DNA from: Numida meleagris
Taxonomy: Eukaryota > Chordata > Aves > Galliformes > Numididae
Direction of reading: 5' to 3'
Length of the DNA stretch: 64,000 nucleotides
Assembly (NCBI RefSeq): GCF_002078875.1
Contig: NC_034410.1
Span: forward strand, 101,420,556-101,484,555
Made by a program: the position numbers and the translations under genes. This document shows positions 1 through 14,100 of the stretch, in pieces; the first letter of the stretch is position 1, and each line of letters starts with the position of its first letter. The notes below the pieces were generated by a model. That model was given only the letters and a program-made list of their open reading frames with translations, did not search any database and had not been told where the DNA came from.

Positions 1-1961
1 TCTAAACCTTGGGCCTGCAGAGAACAGTAACAAAGCATTAACAATAAGGCTGCTCACATGCTGGACAGCAAGGAAAAGCTAGAGTTTCAGGATGTTTTTT
101 ACAAAACTCCTGATTTTGGCTTATGTTTTCTGAATCTCTGAGTGCTGGTGAAGATGTTATCTGGTAGAAAAGGGTGGGGGGAAGAAGCCACTCACAACCA
201 TTTGAAATATCCTTGATCCATCTTAGCACACCAGCTGAAATCAGATGCTAGTCAGCAAGTTTGCCTAATTTTTTCCCTGCTGACTTGATGCTCGCCAGCC
301 TATGAAGGCAAGCATCAGCGAAACCCTCACCGCAATGCAAATCACAGGGTTCCTTTCCCCACATTGTCACCAGAGTACCCATAGGCAAGTAACAAACAGT
401 TTTGGATTTAAGGTAGATTTTTTTTTTGAGTAACTGGGAGAAGAGCCTGAATAATATATGCACAGCTGCATCCAAGCCATGCACAGGGTAGGCAGACTGT
501 GCTTTCCATGTTCACATATGGTGATGCATCGTCACACCTCACTGTGAGTTTGCTCCGCACCCAAGCAGTGCACACAGCTAGAGAGGAGGATGCCAAGCAG
601 CCTAGTAGCGACAGTGGAGAATTACATCATTTACAAGGCTGAGTCAATCAAGTGCCAAGGAGAAAGGTGCAAACCACATGTCAGCTCAGGGAAGAGTATC
701 CTTCCTGTTGACTGTTCTCTTTCCAAAATACTCATCGCAGTGCTATGAGTGGCTGCAGTGCTTTCATTAAAGCAAAAAATTCTTCCAGAGTGTTGCACAG
801 TAGGACACAGTCTTGGCCCAAAGCTCTTGCTGTAGTATGATGAAAGATATAACAAATCAGTGTTACACATAAAGGGAGGGAGCCTCGGAGATAACAGAAA
901 CAGGATCACACTGACTAGTAATCTGTTGGGTTTTAGTTTCACAGCTGTGAATCCTTCATGCTGGAATTTTCAAATGGCCTTAGGTAGTTGGACTTAGAAA
1001 TGGGAGGATGAGACATAACCATTAGTATTTGTACAGTATCTGCAACACTGTGAACCCTTTCCTCATTTCAGTAAGTTCTTACTCCAAACAGGGAGTCACT
1101 TCATGCCCTGAAAAAAGAAGCCTGCCTGTTTTTAAGATCTGTGGTTTAGTTTCAAAACAGCATAAAATCTTCAGAGTTGCTGATAGAGGCCAGAATCAAT
1201 CAAACAAACAAACAAAAAGAACAGATGTGTTGGGGCTCAAAATAAAGACTGGCTTTTAGGGATGCCAAACATATTTGCTCACACAGCATTCAGTTATGAA
1301 GACTTTATTATGTACCAATTTGAGTTTATACATAACAAATGTTCCCGAGTCGGCAATATAAGCAGGACTGCCTTGTTCCTGTAGATCTTTTATTCTGCCT
1401 CTATGGTGGATTTTTTTAAAATAAAGAATCATCAATAACCATGACAGGGCTCCCTTGGTGGAATGACATCCCAACATGCCATGGGTTTGTCTCTCTGGAG
1501 CAGTATTTCCACAGGCTTGAGGGAAATCATAAACTACTTAGAAAGAATAGGAATAGGGATAGGAGGAATAGGATTCACAGGGCTGTCCAGCCATCTGCAT
1601 CCCTGTTTGTGAGCAGGTTCTGGCACAAGATCCTAGCAAAGAAAGGCAGCAGCAGAGCTACTCACCTAGTTGTGAACACATGGAAGAGAGAGTAAGGAAC
1701 CAGAAAGCAAAGGAAGGGAGTGAGGAAATCAAAACTCTCCACGTTCTCTAAAGCTTTTGGGGAAAAGCACTGTATCTACATCCACTGCTTACAACACAAC
1801 ATTTGTGTCCAAGCTTGTAGAGGTGGTCATGAAATCAAAATTCAAAAACAGGACAAATCTGCAGTCCTGAAGAGCCTCTGTTTTGGACCTGCATCAGTCA
1901 AGAACAGTTAAACACTCTCTTCAGGACTGCCACACTGTGTTAATGACTGTACACAACCATC
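1..1961. other. Intergenic, no gene recognised
   Basis: Short open frames only, on both strands and overlapping one another. Simple sequence: (AAAC)n at 1197-1216 and an imperfect GGAATA-type run at 1540-1575. No repeat family recognised. Confidence 0.7.
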
Positions 1962-2135
1962 ACTGCCCAAGGGAGTGGTGGAGTCACCGTACCTGGAGGT
2001 GTTCAAGAAACATGTACATGTGGCACTGAGGGACATGGGTTAGTGGTTGATATTGGTGGTAGGTGAACAGTTGGGCTAGATGATCTTAGAGGTCTTTTCT
2101 GGCCTTAATTATTTTATGATTCTATGATTCTGTGA
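1962..2135 (+). mobile_element. CR1 LINE 3' end
   Basis: It reads GGAGTGGTGGAGTCACCGTA, then CTGGAGGTGTTCAAGAAAC, and finishes with ATGATTCTATGATTCTGTGA, the CR1 octamer tail. It is 5'-truncated and covers only the last codons of ORF2 plus the 3' UTR. Confidence 0.9.
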
Positions 2136-3705
2136 TCAGCACTGGCAGAGACCAAAGAGCAGCCAAGGGCTTGGCAAGGATACAGTGCACCAATTGACCC
2201 AGGCTGGGGCAGCAACAGCCAACCAGCTTGCCCCTTTGATTTTGGAACTGCAAAGGGTTAGGCTAAACCCCTACCAAACACACATATAGTCCAAGATTAT
2301 TTTGGAGCTGGGAAAAGGATTGTGCTCACACCAGTGAGTACTCCGCCAAGGAGAGTGCAAACAAGCAACTCCTTCTCAAGTATTGCTAAGGAGGTGGGGG
2401 GAATTTTTATTCTTTTAGGGGGTTGCTTCTCACTTTTGCAAATCAGGTCTTATATCTGGGCACCTGAGAATAGGTTTGGGAAACTAACTTCAGCCTTCTT
2501 ATCCCCCTCCCCCTTTTTTAATCTTGGCCATAAATTCTATCACTTATAAGTCAAAAACCCATCTGCTCTAAATTTGCACTTGATTTCACGCACAAATAGG
2601 GTTCACACATGTAAGTTCTGTCATTTGTGTGCTCCCAGAGGCAGTGCATAAATTACCTGTACACTAAACAAGAGGCCAGTCAGCTTTGCCTCACGCAGTG
2701 CAGAGTAAGTGCACATCAAAGGGCACATTGTGTTCCTGGAAGCAGAATGAGGAGACTAGGCACGGGCCACCCCCTTGCATGAAGAAATACTGCTTTTCTT
2801 GGACACAAACACACACACACACACAAATAAATAAATAAATAAGCAACTTAAAAAAAATTCTGCCAGAATTAATTAGCCAGTGGAAGGTTCAGGAGACAGG
2901 GTTTGGGTTAGCAAAACTATGGCGAGTGTTATTAAAGATGCTAAAATGCCTCCATATGACTAGTACAAGTGGAGGAAGACACATTCAAGACAAGTTAAAT
3001 GGAGAGTATCAAACTGTCAAAATCATAGGGTTAACTCAGATCAGTTAACATGAAGTAACTCCTGCCTCAGTTACTATGAATGTGTGTCTTGCAACATCGT
3101 GTTTCATGTGACTCCTTCAGTCACTCTTCTAGGCAAATTTTCTGTGCAGGACAAGTACTTTGAAAATCTGGGCATCTCTAACTGTGTTATATTCCAGTTG
3201 CAATCTGTACAAAAACCAGGATTAGCAAGAAGTGAGGGAGGAAAGGCATTGACTCTGAGTGGATCTTTCCCAGATAAATAAATTAAAAACATAGTAACAC
3301 ACAATGACTACCACAGCTTGTAAATTAAGGGAGTAACTGATGCATAGTGAGGCACTGATGTATAGCCTGGAGGAGGAATAACTTAATGTGAACTACAAAC
3401 AATTCATTTTAAAAAAATACTTTGAAGAAAAAAATTGTCTCCAGACCAGCTTATGAATAAAGCATACCAAAAGGCAATTCTGATACTCCATCAGCAGAAC
3501 AAAAATGGAACGCTCCCCCAAGTCTAGAATAAAAATTAATTCCTTCTTGTTAAAAATACAACTGCTTTGACATCTCAGGCTAAATGTTCTGGTGCTGCTT
3601 GGAAAAGCACAGTACTCTGCACCAAAAAATAAAGTGCCCCACACAGTTAGCTGAAACTGCTGTAAATACAGTTCAGGTCAGGGCCTGCTCTGAGACCTGT
3701 TGTGT
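2136..3705. other. Intergenic, no gene recognised
   Basis: AT-rich sequence without recognisable exons. It contains the CA/AAAT microsatellite at 2803-2842. Confidence 0.7.
2803..2842. repeat. (CA)n-(AAAT)n compound microsatellite
   Basis: About eight AC units, followed directly by four and a half AAAT units. Confidence 0.9.
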
Positions 3706-4127
3706 AGAATCATAAAATCATAGAGTGGTTTGGGTTGGAAGGGACCTTTAAGATCACCTAGCTCCAACCCCCCTGCTATAGGCAGGGACACCTCCCTCTA
3801 GACCAGGTTGCTCAAAGCCCCATCCAGCCTGGCCTTGAGTGCTTCCAGGGATAGGGCACCCACAACCTCTCTGGGCAACCTGTTCCAGTGTCTCACCACC
3901 CTCACAGTAAAGAATTTCTTCATAATATCTTGTCTAAATCTACCCTCTTCCAGTTTAAAACCATTTCCCCTTGTCTTGTCACTACATGCCTTGTAAAAAG
4001 TCCCTCCCCAGCTTTCCTGTAGGCCTCCTTCAGGTACTGGAAGGCCTCTAGAAGGTCCCCCCGGAGCCTTCTCTTCTTGAGGCTGAAGAGCCCCAACTCT
4101 CTCAGCCTGTCCCTGTAAGGGAGGTGT
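3706..4127 (-). mobile_element. CR1 LINE fragment, 3' part
   Basis: The + strand starts AGAATCATAAAATCATAGAG (reversed octamer tail) and continues with GGTTGGAAGGGACCTTTAAG. A minus-strand frame ending at 3798 gives the ORF2 C-terminus VVRHWNRLPREVVGALSLEA; a second frame higher up shows [19 protein letters not shown], so the copy carries at least one frameshift. The 5' side is truncated. Confidence 0.93.
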
Positions 4128-5122
4128 GGGGAGAGGGCACTGGCCACACATCTTCTGCTGCTGGACCTGAGCAATCCTGGCCATCAGGTGGCATCTCCAT
4201 AGAGTACTTCTTTGACCTGAGTTGGAGAAGTCTCAGCCTTATCAGAGCATACCCAGCTGTTTCTGAACAGTTGTCCCATGTGAAGTACATAACTGCTCAG
4301 AGGTTCTGTCATCTGACCACTCAGGTGAGCCATGGGGAGAAGGAAAGAATTTTCTTTCTCATATTTTTGCCAGTCTTCCTGTCCCCAAGGTCTACGCTGA
4401 AGTCACTGCCATCAAGCCAGCCCTGCAGGAGAAGCTGATGACTTCGTGGAAATGTGAGTCACGGCTTCACCAACCAAAGGCTCACTCCAAGAAAGCATGC
4501 AGGCAACAGAAATAAAGCTCCAAGATAGACAGAAAGAAGTAAATCCAACACCTTCCTCCAAATTGCCCACAGCGACTTGGGTTAAAGCAACAGTGAGATG
4601 TCTGGAGAGGTCAAGGCAATCTAGGTCTCCAGGAGTATCTCTGTTTCTAGATGCCATTTCTGAAAGCTACTTTTTATCTCCCACCTCATAGATGTTCTCT
4701 TCTTTCAGAATCCTTGTTTCGCTTGTTTGTTTTGCCAAAGGATTAAAAACAGCCCCGTTGGAAGTCTCATTTCTTGTTACATTTTATATTTGCCTCTTCT
4801 AAAGATATGGCTAAACCCTTTAAGACTTACTGAAGGTTTGGACAAAACTACTATTGTTTTCAAAAAGCAGGTTTTGGCCTAAAGATACTCAAGATAAAGA
4901 GCCAGTTTAGCAATTATTTGAAGCTTCTTTTGGATAGGCACACATTTACGGAGCTGCTTTAGCATCCAAGTGGATACAAACAAGAAAGTGCATTGAGGCA
5001 ACCAAATTGTATGGGAGCAAGCTTCTAACAGCATGCATCCAGGCAGATTCATCTGTTGGCCAGCACAGGCTCACATGTATGCACAAGAACGTGATGCAGA
5101 TAAGTAACAGAGCCACAACCTA
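4128..5122. other. Intergenic, no gene recognised
   Basis: No exon or repeat recognised. CCATCAGGTGGCATC at 4181-4195 is a partial CTCF-like match (13 of 15 consensus positions). Confidence 0.6.
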
Positions 5123-5333
5123 AATCACAGAATCATAGAATCACAGAATCCTTTCAGTTGGAGGGGACCCTTAAAGGCCATCCAGTCCAACTCCCCTGGA
5201 ATGATCAGGGACACCTACCACTACATCAGGTTGCTCAGAGCCCTGTCCAGCCTGACCTTGAGTGTCTCCAAGGCCAGGGCATCCACCGCCTCTCTGGGCA
5301 ACCTATTCCAGTGCCTTACCAATCTCAGTCTTA
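5123..5333 (-). mobile_element. CR1 LINE 3' fragment
   Basis: It starts AATCACAGAATCATAGAATC on the + strand (reversed tail), then has CAGTCCAACTCCCCTGGAAT and CCTCTCTGGGCAACCTATTC. It stops shortly after the ORF2 C-terminal segment. Confidence 0.92.
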
Positions 5334-6997
5334 CACTCAGAAATAAAATCAAAGGATAGTAGGCAGAACTTAACCAGACATCTTCTGGAGTTCAGTTAAG
5401 AAAGATCTCTGACAAAAAATGATTTAGTAAAGACATACCTCAAAGACTGATGTAAAATCATTTTTTGAATCACTTCATTGACTTTCTAATACACTATTAA
5501 CATACACTGCCTCTATTCTGGGAGTTATATGTAAAAAACTGATTGAATTCCTCAATCATTAAGAAAACATGCAGTACCAGCATTAGCTTGTAACTTTTCA
5601 AATCTTGGCAGAGTTTGCATTCAACCTCTCAACTTCCACTCAACTTTCCTGTCTTGTTTTTAAGTTTGCTTCTTTTAAGCACAACTAAAGGAATCTCTCT
5701 CCCTCCTCCCCTCTTCAAAACCAGACTTCTGCATCAATCAGTCTCACCAGTCCCTTCACCACTCAGCTTCATACATTTTTGTACTCTGACTGTAGACGAG
5801 GTCTTTAAAAGAAAAACTTAAGAAAGTCTAAATCTGAAGGTTAAATACTGTGCAAAGCAAGAGAAGACAGTGACAGGAGAGCACTCAATCACGTATAGTT
5901 TCTCATCCCAATGAAAGCATCCTTTGAGAGTCTGCCTAGGTGTTGTCTAGCTTATATGATACAGTGCAGTGCCCATCAGCACTTCTGTTTGGAAGCTCAC
6001 TCCTTAGAAATCACCAACAGTCTCATTACTCATAAATCAGAAGAAGTGTTTCAGACAGGCCTGGGAATCTGGAGATGCTACGTGGAGAGGGAGTTCTGTC
6101 TGCTCTGTTGAAAAGGGGGTCGGCTTGGCTTCCTATCCTTGTGCATTCAATCAAGTGAATTGCACAACCATGCTGCTTTGCTCTATTTAATGTAATATTT
6201 CCTGAAATGTCACTAATGAGAAGTACAAGTTAGGGTTGCTGTGGGGGAAAAGTACCCCAGGCTAATAATGGAAGCAAGCAATCTAAGGGAGAAGGGAAGA
6301 AAGGAAGGTGTTCTACCAATTAGATCAAGAAAATATTTAAATGTATGTAAAGCGTACTTTTGTGCCTACAACACCAAATGTGAGATAGCTTCTTGCATCG
6401 TGATGGAACCTCATTGATTTTAGAAGTATATTATTTGTAAAATACCATCTTGTGGTAATCCAGGTTTTGCAGATCCTGACCTTAGAAATTTAATGAATAG
6501 CTAGATACTATTCATTAATAATATTTAAATAAGTCTCATCTAAACTGAAACACAGCCAAAATAAGAAAACTTGGAGAGACAAGTAATGTCCTCAGAGGCT
6601 CTGAAGGTGCCTCATCTTGTCTCCTTTGGCAGGACACAGACTGAGCCAAGGGAATTGCTCAGGATCCCAGTTTTTTATGTAATTTCCAAATCAGGAATTG
6701 TTATAGATGGAGACAATATCATTAGTAAATCCTCTGACAGGATCAGGACTTCAGATTCTGAAGTTGTCTTTCAAAAGACAAAGATTAAGGTCAAGGTAAA
6801 ATGTATATTGGACCATTTTGGAAATGCATATGTAAAACGTATGGTCTTGAAGTCAGTCAGTCCTCAGGTCAGTTTAATATGTGGCCTCTATCTTGTGGCC
6901 ATCCTTGAGGGTCTAAAAACCTGCTGAGGCTAATGGGAGTGACCCAATCACATTAGTGCACTTCAGAGCAGGGTATTCGCCTCAGATCCTGAAGGTA
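5334..6997. other. Intergenic, no gene recognised
   Basis: A 118-codon open frame at 6571-6927 resembles no family I know and has no supporting signals; it is probably chance. Otherwise unremarkable AT-rich sequence. Confidence 0.65.
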
Positions 6998-8128
6998 GAA
7001 ATCATAGAATCATAGAATCATAGAATCATAGAATTAGCTAGGTTGGAAAAGACCTACAAGATCACCTAGTCCAACCATCCACCTACCACCAACAACCCCA
7101 CTAAACTATGTCTCCCAACGCTATATCTAAACGTTTCTTGAACACCTCCAAGGATGGTGACTCCACCACCTCCCTGGGCAGCCCGTTCCAGCGCCTGACC
7201 ACTCTTTCGGAAAAGTAGTATTTCCTAATGTCCAGCCTAAATCTCCCCTGGTGCAACTTGAGGCCATTCCCCCTCGTCCTGTCACTAGTTACAAGAGAGA
7301 AGAGGCCAACCCCCAGCTCACTACAAACTCCCTTCAGGTAGGTATAGAGAGCGATGAGGTCTCCCCTGAGCCTCCTCTTCTCCAGACTGAACAATCCCAG
7401 CTCCCTCAGCCGCTCCTCATAAGGCCTATGCTCCAGACCCCTCACCAGCTTCGTCGCCCTCCTCTGAATACGCTCCAGGGCCTCAATGTCTTTTTTGCAG
7501 TGAGGGGCCCAAAACTGGACACAGTACTCGAGGTGGGACCTCACTAGGGCTGAGTACAGAGGGAGAATGACTTCCCTACTCCTACTGGCAACATATTTCT
7601 GATACAAGCCAGGATGCCATTGGCCTTCTTGGCCACCTGGGCACACTGCTGGCTCATGCTCAGCCGAGCATCGACTAATACCCCTAGGTCTGTTTCCTCC
7701 ATACAACTTTCCAGCCACTCTGTCCCACGCCTGTAGCACTGCCTGGGGTTGTTGTGGCCAAAGTGCAGGACCCGGCACTTGGTCTTGTTGAACCTCATCC
7801 CGCTGGCTTCAGCCCAGAGATCCAGCCTGTCCAGATCTCTCTGTAGGGCCTCTCTACCCCCAGGCAGATCGACACTTCCTGCCAGCTTGGTGTCGTCTGC
7901 AAACTTACTGAGGGTGCTCTCAATGCCCTCATTCAGGTCATCAGTAAAGATATTGAAGAGGACAGGCCCCAGCACCGACCCCTGGGGAACACCACTTGTG
8001 ACTGGTCGCCAGCTGGATTTAACTCCATTCACCACCACTCTCTGGGCCCGGCCCTCCAGCCAGCTCCTTACCCAGCAAAGGGTGTACCTGTCCAAGCCAC
8101 AGGCTGCCAGTTCCTCCAGGAGAAATCT
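6998..8128 (-). mobile_element. CR1 LINE, longest copy, partial ORF2 with RT palm region
   Basis: On the + strand it begins with five tandem ATCATAGA units (reversed 3' tail). Two minus-strand frames (8095-7544 and 7778-7101) give the C-terminal half of CR1 ORF2. The first has [11 protein letters not shown] and the catalytic F-A-D-D of reverse transcriptase at 7903-7892. The second has [19 protein letters not shown] and ends [13 protein letters not shown]. The frame changes near 7590, an indel that breaks the protein. The endonuclease, the N-terminal RT and ORF1 are missing, so it is 5'-truncated and cannot move by itself. Confidence 0.96.
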
Positions 8129-11100
8129 TTCTTGCCCTCACCTTATCTGCAGAGGTCAAGTTCAGCACCAGTGTAAACAGACAGAGGTGTATGTAGTTGG
8201 GGAGCATCTCTAATTCAAAACGTTGTATAAGTGACTCCCTCCTGGGAGAATTATTATTTGAAATGGAATAGTGATGTCTCCAATGTCTCTTACCATGGAA
8301 ATGCTGAATACAGCAGAAAGTAGTAAGCTGGGTAATAGCATATTCCAGAGGGAAAAAAAACAAAACCACAAAAAACACTATTATTCATTGAAATCCATTA
8401 ACTGCACTAAGAAAGGATAAGGTGATTCCTTCCAACTCTTCTCTACTGCAGTGCAAAGCAGCTGTTTTTTGATCATCAGGGATGGATGTGACTCTGAAAC
8501 AGAGACTGTTAACTGGATTACCATAAAAAACTTGCCAATTAATTAACTGAGCTCGATATAGCCAAAAATAATAACACTTAAAATCAGCTTGTCCTACCTC
8601 TGTTGAGAACGGACATCTGTCTGCTCTGCTAGCTATGAAGAACTAGGACTTCAAAGACAAAGAATTTAATATATTGACTGATATCTGTGCATTTTGTAAA
8701 TTTTGCTGATTGTATTCTCCATGTTTCATTTCTCTGCCTTTCAGCTTGTAGCTCTGTTAAACACTCAAGATTTTTATTCAGTAAACTGCACTATTAGGTC
8801 CACTTCCAGCCACAGTTACTGACAGCAAACAGCAGCTGGGGCAAACACTCTTCTACTTAAGCATAAATCCCAGACAGGATAACACGAAAAACCACTATAA
8901 AATCACAGAAATTGCTACTAGTCAGTCAAAATGGAAAATAATCAGGTCCCACAGTATTTTTTCTGGGTGCCCAAGTCATCTCCCAGAAATACAAGATTCT
9001 CTCCTATCAAATCATGCATCAACAGCCCATTTCGTGTTATCTTTAACACAGAAATTATAGAAAAGGTTGCTTTTGTCCGGCTCTGTTCTTTCTCTTTGTC
9101 ACCCGGCCTTGTATTTGTTCGGCAGATAATGTGAATGTGTGCACTTCTTCCCAACATTTGCCACCCTCCAGGTGTCACCACCACAGCTTGCACAATCCAT
9201 AAGCCCAAAGGAGACAACAAAGGTGGCACTGAATATTTGGCTGCTCAATAACAACTCTTCTGGTAATTTTGAATCTATGTAGCAGGTAATCTACCATGTT
9301 TCAAAGCCTTTTACAGTTCTACTAAGAAAGCGGGGACCTTATTATTTCTTTTTGCTGCAAATTCTACAGAACTGGGACTTCTGTTGTAGTTGGTTCTTTT
9401 TCATTTAAAACCGAAAGACTTTGATTTTGACTCAGTTCCTGGAAACTGATATTGATACTACTGACAGAAGTCCAGTGTTATTTTAGTTGACAGTACTTCT
9501 GTGAGGCTGAAAAGGAGCAAAGATATATTTTGTTTCCTAGGTATCTCCTCTGTGTATTAATCTCCCTTGGTAGGTTCTTATTCACTATCTCATGTGACCT
9601 CTTTGCTATTGAAACATCCTCTGAATCCATACCTTTGAGGGAATATAAACATCACTCCCTTCAGCAAATTTCATTTACATGTACAAAAAATATTCCAACT
9701 ATGAACTTAAAGTTTTTGCCCCCATTATTGTTGCTGGGAGTTTTCAGAGGCACTAGCTGTATTAAAAAATGAGATCTTCACTGGATTATTAAATTTGTCT
9801 TCTTAACAGCAAAACAATAAAACAGTTTTGATGTCAGGTGAAGGGAAAGATTGCTGACCAAGTTTGTTGGTTTGTCTTAACTAGAATCGACTTCAATGTG
9901 TTAATGAGAAATAATTCCTGAGTAAGAGTGAGTAAGTCTTCTTTAGTCAATGCCTTCCTCACCAGGCTATGTTTTATAGCCAAACAGAGTGTGTTCAGCT
10001 TGTGTTAAAAACAAAGTCCTAGTCAAACCTGGGCTGAAGATTTCTTGAATCACAGTGTGTTGTTTGGAGCAGTGAAGTTTCGCTTCTATTTTGACCATTT
10101 GATTAATAGAGTGTGTTTATGCCCCTTCCCTATTGTTTGTTGGATGAAAACTCTGACCTGCTGAACAAGATGGGAAAACAGCTCCATCAGGGACTGAGTA
10201 ATACTACAGAAACTAAAAAGTGTGTGAGAGAGAGAGTGTGTGAGTGGGAGAAAATGCTCTCTTCTATTTCCTGCCGAGTTGATGGTGAGGCTGGAGGAGA
10301 CCCAATTCCTCCAAGGGAGTTTATTTAAACTGCGATACAAAAGTTATTCTGAAAAGACAGATGGCCCCTCTGACAGGATTCAGCTGCTTTATTGACTGCT
10401 GCTACGAATTTTTCTCTTGGTTTAAACCCTCAGTCCAAAGAGTACCTTGAGTGACAAACCTGGGGTTGGGGTACTGATAGAAACTGGGAAAGGATTTAGG
10501 GTGAAGGGAACTGACATCAATGTGAAGTGTGTCTTCTCCAAAAGGAATAAGCACTTTATTTTAGTGGTGCCCCATGGTTAAGATTACAGCACCCAAACAG
10601 ATTTTGTAGTATGGAGATGGCAGAATGAGTCACTTGGTCTGAGACATGGTTGGCAGGTATATGGGTCTTCAGTCCGTGTCTTTGCTCCTCGTATTCACAC
10701 CCCATTTCAGGAAGGTGTGCCCTTGCCCACACCACTGTGTGCACGACCACAGTCTTGTCCGCTATCCCTGAAGGAGGCCCAAACATTGTCTGCATAACTG
10801 TCATGGCAGAGACCACGCTCAGGACTGTGCTACCAGTTAAAGACTGTGGATAGAGATATGCCAGTGCAGCACTTTTGCCCTGACACTGCTATGTTTGCTA
10901 ACAAAGATTCAACCTAGCAGATGCCAGGCGAGATGACTAATGTACAAGATACATGAGAAAAATGGCCTCAAAAAAGCCATTTAATCTCATTTCCAGGGAA
11001 AGTTCAGGTGCTTTTAACTTCTATATGAACTGACACATATCCCTATATCCCTCCCAAATGTTGAATCTGTTTAACCAGCAAGGTCAGAGATGACTAAAAC

Positions 11101-14100
11101 CCTCAGTTCCCAGAAGCTTTACAGCAAGAGGAGGGGCAATTTGAACGGTCACAGTAGGGTTCCTACCAAGATGAGACCATGACCTCAGCCTTGTTAGGAA
11201 CCACAGGGCCTGCCCAGGAAAAACACCTCACACTGCTCAGTTTCAGCTGGAACCCAGGCTTTCAACCAACCAGTACAACTATCCCATGACAAAAACTGAG
11301 GAGAAACTAGGTGAACTTACTTCAAGTTCACATGCAAATATGTATTTGACTCTGATGCATACTTCTACTCAGTCTTCAGTTCATAGCAAGACATCACGAA
11401 ACTTCCCTGTGGTTGTGGCAGTGGACACCACTGAGGTGGTGGGCATCTGAAGGACTGTGATGTAGAAGGGCTGGAAGTTTTTGTTTCCAGCTACACGTTT
11501 CCCAATGAGTTAGCAGGGTAAAAAATGCAATACAGCCTCGTAGACCAATAGAATTAAGTTTAATGGTAGGAGATATGCAAAAATGTACCAAAAATGGTAC
11601 TTTCTGCTGAGGATCAGTTTCTATCATAAAATGATTTTCTTCTGAAAATTGTTCAGAATTAAAAAATCAATCACAAGAAAGATTATATTGTGGACATTTC
11701 TTTCCTTTGCCCCTTAGACTTTTGTGAGGAGGGCAACAGACCAGGAAGTTACTCAGGACTGTCTGGCAGAGGAAGTGAACAGTCAAGCTGAGGATAAGGC
11801 AGACACCAAGCTGAAGAAAGGTTTTAATACGCCAAATTTCAGTGACGAATTTTTTTTTAAAGCACCAAGGAAAAAGAGTTTTATCAGGTAAGTATTTTAT
11901 GTGTGGTAACTCAGAGAGCTTTGCATAGTCTGAATACTGCAATGTCTGTCCTGAATGAACATTGTCATCACGTAGAAAACTGCATTAGCAAAGGCTAGAG
12001 GGAATCCAGGACAGAGGTCTGTGTCCTTGAGGTGATGCCCAGGGATTCCAGGGCACCTGAGAATTTATTTGGGTACACCAGACCTGACTGTTTTCAAGAA
12101 GGGCGGTTTGCCTGCTGTCCAATCTATTTCTTAGGAAAATGCTGGGCAGCTGCTCAGTAAGGACACATGGGAAACAATAATACATTGAAAGTGGATATCG
12201 AAATTACTGCTTCATCTTTTCTGAATTCAGTCAGGGTGAGTAAAGTGGTTTCAAATCCTTCATTAATTCCTTCTTGTTCTCTCCATCCTCTCTGTGTACA
12301 GGCTCATTAGGATCATTCTTTCATAAAGGGAAGAGCAGGACTTGGAGGGCAGGATAAGAGAAATGAGAAGTCAGTTGTCCTTCTGAACACAGACTGCAAA
12401 ATATTAGCTTCCCTTTTCAATAAGAGACAAGAGGAAATACCAAGGAAAAGCAGTTAAAGGTCACAGAATGGCACATTTTTCGTGTAGTTTACTAGAAGTA
12501 TGTGAAAACTGCTGGAAAGAATGGATAAATTATGTTTTAACTTTGGACTGAGCTCAGAATTTTCAACAAAGAATCTACCTTCCCTATTTATAGCTAGTTC
12601 TGTCACAATACTGTATGCTACTGCGATTTATTAGTTGACAATGGTTTTGATTAATCAGTGTGCAAAGCATCCTCTCATAAAGAAGTCATAATGAGACACG
12701 AGACGAGATTGTCCCTTGAGCTCCTTGTCCCTTTTTCCTCAGGACCCTTCATCTCCTGTCCTATTAGAAATTCCAAAGCTTACATGCCCACATGCTGAGA
12801 GAATAAAACAGCAGCATGCCAGTGGAAAGTTTCTGTTCATGTAGACAGTGTTACAGTGCTGATGGCCTCTGCAGAAGATAAAGCCACATATTTTGACAAA
12901 CAATTACTCATCTGCCACCAGAGCATGAAGCAATAAAGAATTATTATATATTAGGTATGGCAAAGAAGCTTTTAGCCTGTTTCCAGACAAAGGCCTAAAA
13001 ACATGTGACTTTAGTTTATTCTCAAATATTACTGGCACAGTTCGTGTTAAACTGTTATTAAACTGAAGTTTATTAAACAAAAGTTTTGTGTGCATATATT
13101 CCTGTGCCAGTAATACTTGAGGGAAAAATAGAGATGAGCTCGGCAAAGTGGCCGAGAAACCTCTGTTATTAATAAGCATATTAACTCTAAAGGCAATGCA
13201 TTTGGAGTACACCTTTAACACATGCCAATCTATGTACTCTTCTTTGTTACTATGAATTTCCAATATTATTAAAAGATTTAATAAACATAATCACATGCAG
13301 AAACAAATCACCTTGCCCTCCAGTGCAAATATTTAAGGAATGTAAGGCCAGGAACAGGCTCATGAGCCAGTCTAACTCCCTTCCCTGGAAGTGTTTGGTG
13401 AAGTCTCAGAAATCCTAATAGGAGAATTGGCCCAGAAAAATGCTCATATTTGAATCAAAAGCTAAATTTCATGTCAAATATTTTCACAGCTATGTGCTGA
13501 ATTTCATTTCTGATAACACTACCTTCTTTTTTTTTCTTTTTCTGAATATTATGAATAATGGATATTAAATTTGAACATGCTGCTGGAAAATAGGCGTGGA
13601 CTGTCAGCTAAAATTCACGGTTCAAAAACCACTCCCCATTATGGTTACATATCTGTATCCCTTGTACCAACATAACATATGTAACCATCTGACACTGATT
13701 GAATGCAGATCTCTGCTATTGATCACGGACCGTTCATGGTTTGCAAAGGACTTATTATCAGACAGCTTCACAAAGAAACTCTACAAACAACCACAAATAT
13801 TGGGAAAAAAATACTCCATCTTTTAACAAACATTTCACAGCAGGGAATATCTATCTCGTCAAATGCATTATCTCAAATGATTTGCTTGGCTACACTGAGA
13901 TGTTTTCAGACTATTAAAACCGAGCAGTATGCTTTCCATGTCAGGTTTCCTGTTGCCTTTTTCTGCCTCGATACTCAAGATGACGGAGCTCTCAACCAAA
14001 AAAGATACATTAGCTGAGTGAGACCAACAGGACACCGTCTTGTTGTATGAGGTGCAGAAGACACCAACCTTCTTACAGCAGGATTCTGATTTCGGTTCCC

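Noticed and set aside
7749..8213. 154-codon + strand frame
   Set aside because: It is the reverse-strand shadow of the CR1 ORF2 coding sequence and runs past the end of the element.
10556..10816. 86-codon minus-strand frame
   Set aside because: I briefly considered a transposon remnant, but no motif or family was recognisable.
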